Origin: Oscillospiraceae bacterium
GTDB taxonomy: Bacteria; Bacillota; Clostridia; Oscillospirales; Oscillospiraceae
Direction: 5' to 3'
DNA length: 64,000 nt
NCBI GenBank assembly: GCA_017535635.1
Contig: JAFXTU010000050.1
Location: 34,821 to 98,820 of the forward strand
Positions 61,222 through 64,000 of the stretch are shown piece after piece. How positions within the stretch are numbered: position 1 is the first letter of the stretch; the number at the start of each line of letters is the position of its first letter. Both the position numbers and the translations under genes were made by a program. The notes under the pieces are model-generated. The model was not told the DNA's origin. It was given only the letters and a program-made list of their open reading frames with translations, and searched no databases.

Positions 61222-61622
61222 TTTGTCTCCTCCTTCTTCTGGCATTCGGCGCAGGTGCCGTAGAAGGCGGAGCGGGTGAGGTCCGTGCGGAAGCCGTGCT
61301 CCTTGGTGATGTGCTCGATGAGCCGGGTCATCTCCTGGCACTCCAGGTGGATGAGGGCCCCGCAGCGGGCGCATTTCAGGTGGAAGTGGGTGGCGCAGTT
61401 CTCCCCCTTCTCTCCCACGTACTGGAAGCAGGCGGGGCCCCGGTCGTTCACGTATTTCTGTACAAGGCCCTTGGCCACCAGCTTTTCCAGCTGTCGGTAG
61501 ATGGTGGCGGTGCCCATGGGCTCCGGGAGCCCATGGGCGATCTCCTGGACGGAGATGTGCCTGGAGCCCTGGTCCCGGAGAAAGTCCAGCAGGGCCTGGC
61601 CCTGTTTCGTCTGATAAGCCAT
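61218..61622 (-). CDS. zur: Fur-family metalloregulator, Zur-like
   Basis: A 134-residue repressor. The N-terminal winged helix contains GTATIYRQLEKLVAKGLVQ; HFHLKCARCGALIHLEC supplies regulatory His and the structural CxxC, and GTCAECQ the second CxxC pair. Fur-family members sensing iron, zinc, manganese or peroxide cannot be distinguished by motif alone; its position at the head of znuACB indicates zinc. It is likely autoregulated through the palindrome immediately upstream. Confidence 0.93.
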   Translation of the reverse strand: MAYQTKQGQALLDFLRDQGSRHISVQEIAHGLPEPMGTATIYRQLEKLVAKGLVQKYVNDRGPACFQYVGEKGENCATHFHLKCARCGALIHLECQEMTRLIEHITKEHGFRTDLTRSAFYGTCAECQKKEETK

Positions 61623-61634
61623 ATCGCATCCCTC

Positions 61635-61688
61635 AATTTGAAAATGAAATTCATTTTCAAATTATAGCGCGGGATCGGGAATTGTCAA
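61635..61688 (-). promoter_or_regulatory. Zur promoter with perfect operator palindrome
   Basis: On the minus strand TTGACA (61688-61683), 16-base spacer, TATAAT (61666-61661). From 61635 to 61663 lies a perfect 29-base palindrome centred on A61649, with half-site TTTGAAAATGAA / TTCATTTTCAAA, overlapping the -10 and transcription start. This is the layout of an autorepressed Fur-family operon. With the 320-base gap 61623-61942 it shares space with the SAM riboswitch promoter. Confidence 0.9.
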
Positions 61689-61720
61689 GGGGGAAGAAGG
61701 GTATCCTTTAATCCTCTGTA

Positions 61721-61748
61721 TTGACAAATCCCGCCCCGGTGATATAAT
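61721..61748 (+). promoter_or_regulatory. Promoter of the SAM riboswitch/ahcY operon
   Basis: TTGACA (61721-61726), 16-base spacer, TATAAT (61743-61748), both boxes exact consensus, about 20 bases before the riboswitch P1 helix. Confidence 0.9.
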
Positions 61749-61768
61749 AATGCTCGCAAAATTGAATC

Positions 61769-61875
61769 ACCTTATCGAGAGTGGCGGAGGGAACGGCCCT
61801 GTGAAGCCACGACAACCTCTCCCGGACCTCCGGGGAAAGGTGCCAATTCCGACGGATGACGAGAGATAAGGCGAG
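61769..61875 (+). promoter_or_regulatory. SAM-I riboswitch (S box)
   Basis: CTTATC...GATAAG forms P1; CGAGAGTGGCGGAGGGA, CTGTGAAGCCACGACAACC, AAGGTGCCAATTCC and GATGACGAGAGATAAG match the conserved core of the S-box aptamer. SAM binding would favour the terminator that follows, turning off ahcY and metK when SAM is abundant. Confidence 0.97.
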
Positions 61876-61892
61876 GTTTTTGGTCCGGTATG

Positions 61893-61927
61893 GGCTCCGT
61901 CGGCGTACGGAGCCTGTTTTCTTTTTC
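61893..61927 (+). terminator. Terminator of the SAM riboswitch
   Basis: GGCTCCGT / ACGGAGCC (loop of six), followed by TGTTTTCTTTTT. It lies between the aptamer and the ahcY ribosome site. Confidence 0.9.
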
Positions 61928-61942
61928 TAAGGAGGAATGCCC

Positions 61943-63184
61943 GTGAGCATCGTGAAGGATCTGTCCCTGGCCGGGAGCGGCCAAAGGAAGATCGACTGGG
62001 TCCGGTCCTATATGCCCGCCCTGGGGGGCATCGAGGAGCGGTTTGCAAAGGAGCAGCCCTTCCGGGGGCTGCGCATCGCCGTCTCCGTCCACCTGGAGGC
62101 CAAGACCGCCAACCTGGCCCTGGTGCTGCGTAAAGGCGGGGCGGAGGTGTACCTCACCGGCTGCAACCCCCTCTCCACCCAGGACGACGTGGCCGCCGCC
62201 GTGGCTGCGGCGGGCGTCGAGACCTTCGGCATCCGGGGCGTGGACGAAGCGGGGTATACCCAGCTTTTGCGGGAGACCCTGAAATGCCATCCCCACATCA
62301 TCATCGACGACGGGGGCGACCTGGTGAACCTTCTGGCGGGGGACTGCGCCCAGTATGCCGACTGCCTCCTGGGCGGCTGCGAGGAGACCACCACCGGCAT
62401 CCTGCGCCTGAAGGCCCGGGAGAAGGCCGGCGCCCTGCCCTGCGGCATGGTGGCGGTGAACGACGCCAAGAGCAAGCACTACTACGACAATAAATACGGC
62501 TCCGGCCAGAGCGTGTGGGACGGCATCATGCACACCGTCAACCTGATCGTGGCGGGGAAGACCGTGGTGGTGGCGGGCTACGGCTGGTGCGGCCAGGGGG
62601 TCGCCCTCCGGGCCAAGGGCATGGGCGCGGACGTGATCGTCACGGAGGTGGACCCCTTCAAGGCCCTGGACGCCACCATGAACGGCTTCCGGGTCATGAC
62701 CATGGACGAGGCCGCCCCCCTGGGGGACATCTTCATCACCGTCACCGGCTGCAAGGACGTGATCACCCCCCGGCATTTCACCCGCATGAAGGACGGGGCA
62801 CTGCTCTCCAACGCCGGCCACTTCGACGTGGAGGTGGACGTGGCGGGGCTGAAAGCCATGGCCCTCCGGCACTACCCCCGGCGGGAGAACATCGAGGGCT
62901 ACGTCCTCCCGGGTGGGCGGACCCTGAACCTCCTGGGGGAGGGGCGGCTGGTGAACCTGGCCTGCGGGAATGGTCATCCGGCGGAGATCATGGACATGTC
63001 CTTCGCCGTCCAGGCCCTCACCGCGGAGTGGGTCGCCAAGCACCCGGGCCTGGAAAAGAAGGTCTACAAGGTGCCGGAGGAGATCGACAACGAGATCGCC
63101 TGGGTGAAGCTGAGAGCCATGGGCCTCAGCATCGACACCCTTACTCCCGAGCAGGAGGCCTACATCTCCGGCTGGGAAGTCTGA
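61943..63184 (+). CDS. ahcY: Adenosylhomocysteinase
   Basis: A 413-residue NAD-dependent hydrolase splitting S-adenosylhomocysteine. The substrate domain has SVHLEAKTANLAL and GCNPLSTQDDVAAAV; the NAD fold has VVAGYGWCGQGVALRAKGMGA; the C terminus has AQALTAEWV-like and KVYKVPEEIDNEIAWVKL segments. The GTG at 61943 is chosen because aaggagg sits 8 bases upstream; an ATG at 61937 lies only one or two bases from that ribosome site. It is under the SAM-I riboswitch and followed by metK, making a SAM recycling operon. Confidence 0.95.
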   Translation: MSIVKDLSLAGSGQRKIDWVRSYMPALGGIEERFAKEQPFRGLRIAVSVHLEAKTANLALVLRKGGAEVYLTGCNPLSTQDDVAAAVAAAGVETFGIRGVDEAGYTQLLRETLKCHPHIIIDDGGDLVNLLAGDCAQYADCLLGGCEETTTGILRLKAREKAGALPCGMVAVNDAKSKHYYDNKYGSGQSVWDGIMHTVNLIVAGKTVVVAGYGWCGQGVALRAKGMGADVIVTEVDPFKALDATMNGFRVMTMDEAAPLGDIFITVTGCKDVITPRHFTRMKDGALLSNAGHFDVEVDVAGLKAMALRHYPRRENIEGYVLPGGRTLNLLGEGRLVNLACGNGHPAEIMDMSFAVQALTAEWVAKHPGLEKKVYKVPEEIDNEIAWVKLRAMGLSIDTLTPEQEAYISGWEV

Positions 63185-63217
63185 CAAAAGAAATTGACCA
63201 TCAAAGGAGCGATAGAT

Positions 63218-64000
63218 ATGAGCAAGCGGCTGTTTACATCCGAATCCGTCACCGAGGGGCATCCCGATAAGCTCTGCGACCAGATCTCCGACGCCGTTCT
63301 GGACGCCATCCTGGCCCAGGACCCCACGGGGCGAGTGGCCTGCGAGTGCACCGCCACCACCGGCATCCTCTACATCATGGGGGAGATCAGCACCACCGCC
63401 AACGTGGACATCCCCGAGATCGCCCGGCAGGTGGTCCGGGAGATCGGCTATACCGATTCCGCCATCGGCTTTGACGGCAACACCTGCGCCGTCCTCACCG
63501 CCCTGGACAAGCAGTCCCCGGACATCGCCATGGGCGTGGACAAGTCCCTGGAGGCTAAGGCCGAGGGCAGTGACGAGCTGCAGAACGGCGCTGGGGACCA
63601 GGGCATGATGTTCGGCTTCGCCTGCACCGAGACCCCGGAGCTGATGCCCCTGCCCATCGCCCTGAGCCACCGGCTGGCGAGGCGCCTGGCGGCGGTGCGG
63701 AAGGAAGGGCTGGTAGCTTACCTCCGGCCCGACGGCAAGACCCAGGTCACCGTGGAGTATGTGGACGGGAAACCTAAGCGGGTGGACACCGTGGTCCTCT
63801 CCACCCAGCACGATCCCGACGTGAGCCTGGAGACCATCCGGGAGGATATGCTTCGGCTGGTGATCCGCCCCATCATCCCGGCGGAGCTGCTGGACGAGAA
63901 CACCAAATATTTCGTGAACCCCACCGGCCGCTTCGTCATCGGCGGCCCCCTGGGAGACAGCGGCCTCACCGGGCGGAAGATCATCGTGGACACCTACGGG
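63218..64000 (+). CDS. metK: S-adenosylmethionine synthetase (3' cut by window end)
   Basis: The first 261 residues of MetK, which makes SAM from methionine and [23 protein letters not shown] is the N-terminal ATP/methionine site; [12 protein letters not shown] is the metal/phosphate loop; the reading frame continues off the window at RKIIVDTYG. The ATG has aaaggagcgatag upstream. It is 33 bases after ahcY, so it shares the SAM-I control. Confidence 0.97.
   Translation, partial: MSKRLFTSESVTEGHPDKLCDQISDAVLDAILAQDPTGRVACECTATTGILYIMGEISTTANVDIPEIARQVVREIGYTDSAIGFDGNTCAVLTALDKQSPDIAMGVDKSLEAKAEGSDELQNGAGDQGMMFGFACTETPELMPLPIALSHRLARRLAAVRKEGLVAYLRPDGKTQVTVEYVDGKPKRVDTVVLSTQHDPDVSLETIREDMLRLVIRPIIPAELLDENTKYFVNPTGRFVIGGPLGDSGLTGRKIIVDTYG

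Noticed and set aside
61937..61942. ATG as the ahcY start
   Set aside because: It is only one or two bases from the aaggagg ribosome site; the GTG at 61943 has normal spacing.
1..64000. tRNA, rRNA, prophage or insertion sequence genes
   Set aside because: No tRNA-like cloverleaf, rRNA core, integrase or transposase was noticed on either strand by eye; a tRNAscan or ISfinder run would be decisive.

Overview
The window is GC-rich, gene-dense bacterial DNA. It most resembles the chromosome of an anaerobic gut Clostridia, probably Oscillospiraceae (Flavonifractor/Pseudoflavonifractor/Lawsonibacter-like). The supports are Gram-positive style ribosome binding sites, ZTP and SAM-I riboswitches, an S-layer-homology surface protein, two oxygen-sensitive glycyl radical enzymes, a separate PurO-type IMP cyclohydrolase, and dispersed palindromic repeats that I associate with this group. 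The assignment is inference from content; there is no rRNA in the window. I saw no tRNA, CRISPR array, prophage or insertion sequence.

Layout. (1) 1-3.1 kb: the 3' part of a flavoprotein fused to a C-terminal phloretin/diacetylphloroglucinol-hydrolase-like domain, then an MFS transporter, suggesting breakdown of plant phenolics. (2) 3.1-8.3 kb: a repeat cluster, a low-molecular-weight phosphatase, a divergent DUF2284 protein, then a glycyl radical enzyme with its radical-SAM activase. (3) 8.3-11.8 kb: an operon of a response regulator, a histidine kinase and a kinase-like membrane protein lacking the catalytic parts. (4) 11.9-21.6 kb: one 3205-residue secreted SLH protein. (5) 21.9-26.2 kb: a hypothetical protein, a TIM-barrel protein, a second glycyl radical enzyme without its own activase, and a VapC toxin with a beheaded VapB. 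(6) 26.2-39.0 kb: guaB, then a ZTP riboswitch and the purine operon purE-C-F-M-N-O-H'-D-L. (7) 39.2-41.8 kb: small accessory genes. (8) 41.9-48.6 kb: uronate isomerase and a ribose-type sugar ABC transporter. (9) 48.9-52.1 kb: an iron/siderophore-type ABC operon behind a consensus promoter. (10) 52.2-54.1 kb: a hypothetical protein and a DEDDh exonuclease. (11) 54.1-61.6 kb: one tightly overlapping operon running zur-znuA-znuC-znuB, an unusual ABC pair, an alanine-racemase-like protein without the PLP lysine, and mutL, behind a perfect Fur-family operator. (12) 61.7-64.0 kb: a SAM-I riboswitch ahead of ahcY and metK (metK is cut by the window end).

How the parts work together. The purine block would make IMP from PRPP; a transcription terminator downstream of the ZTP aptamer would be relieved when 10-formyl-THF is short and ZMP/ZTP builds up. 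AICAR transformylase and IMP cyclohydrolase are separate proteins rather than one PurH, and PurF has Gly where its glutaminase Cys should be. The zinc operon couples uptake and regulation to cell-wall-like and DNA-repair genes. ahcY and metK form a SAM recycling unit controlled by SAM. The most unusual candidates are the flavoprotein-hydrolase fusion, the Cys-less PurF, the Lys-less racemase-like protein in the Zur operon, and the two glycyl radical enzymes of unassigned substrate.
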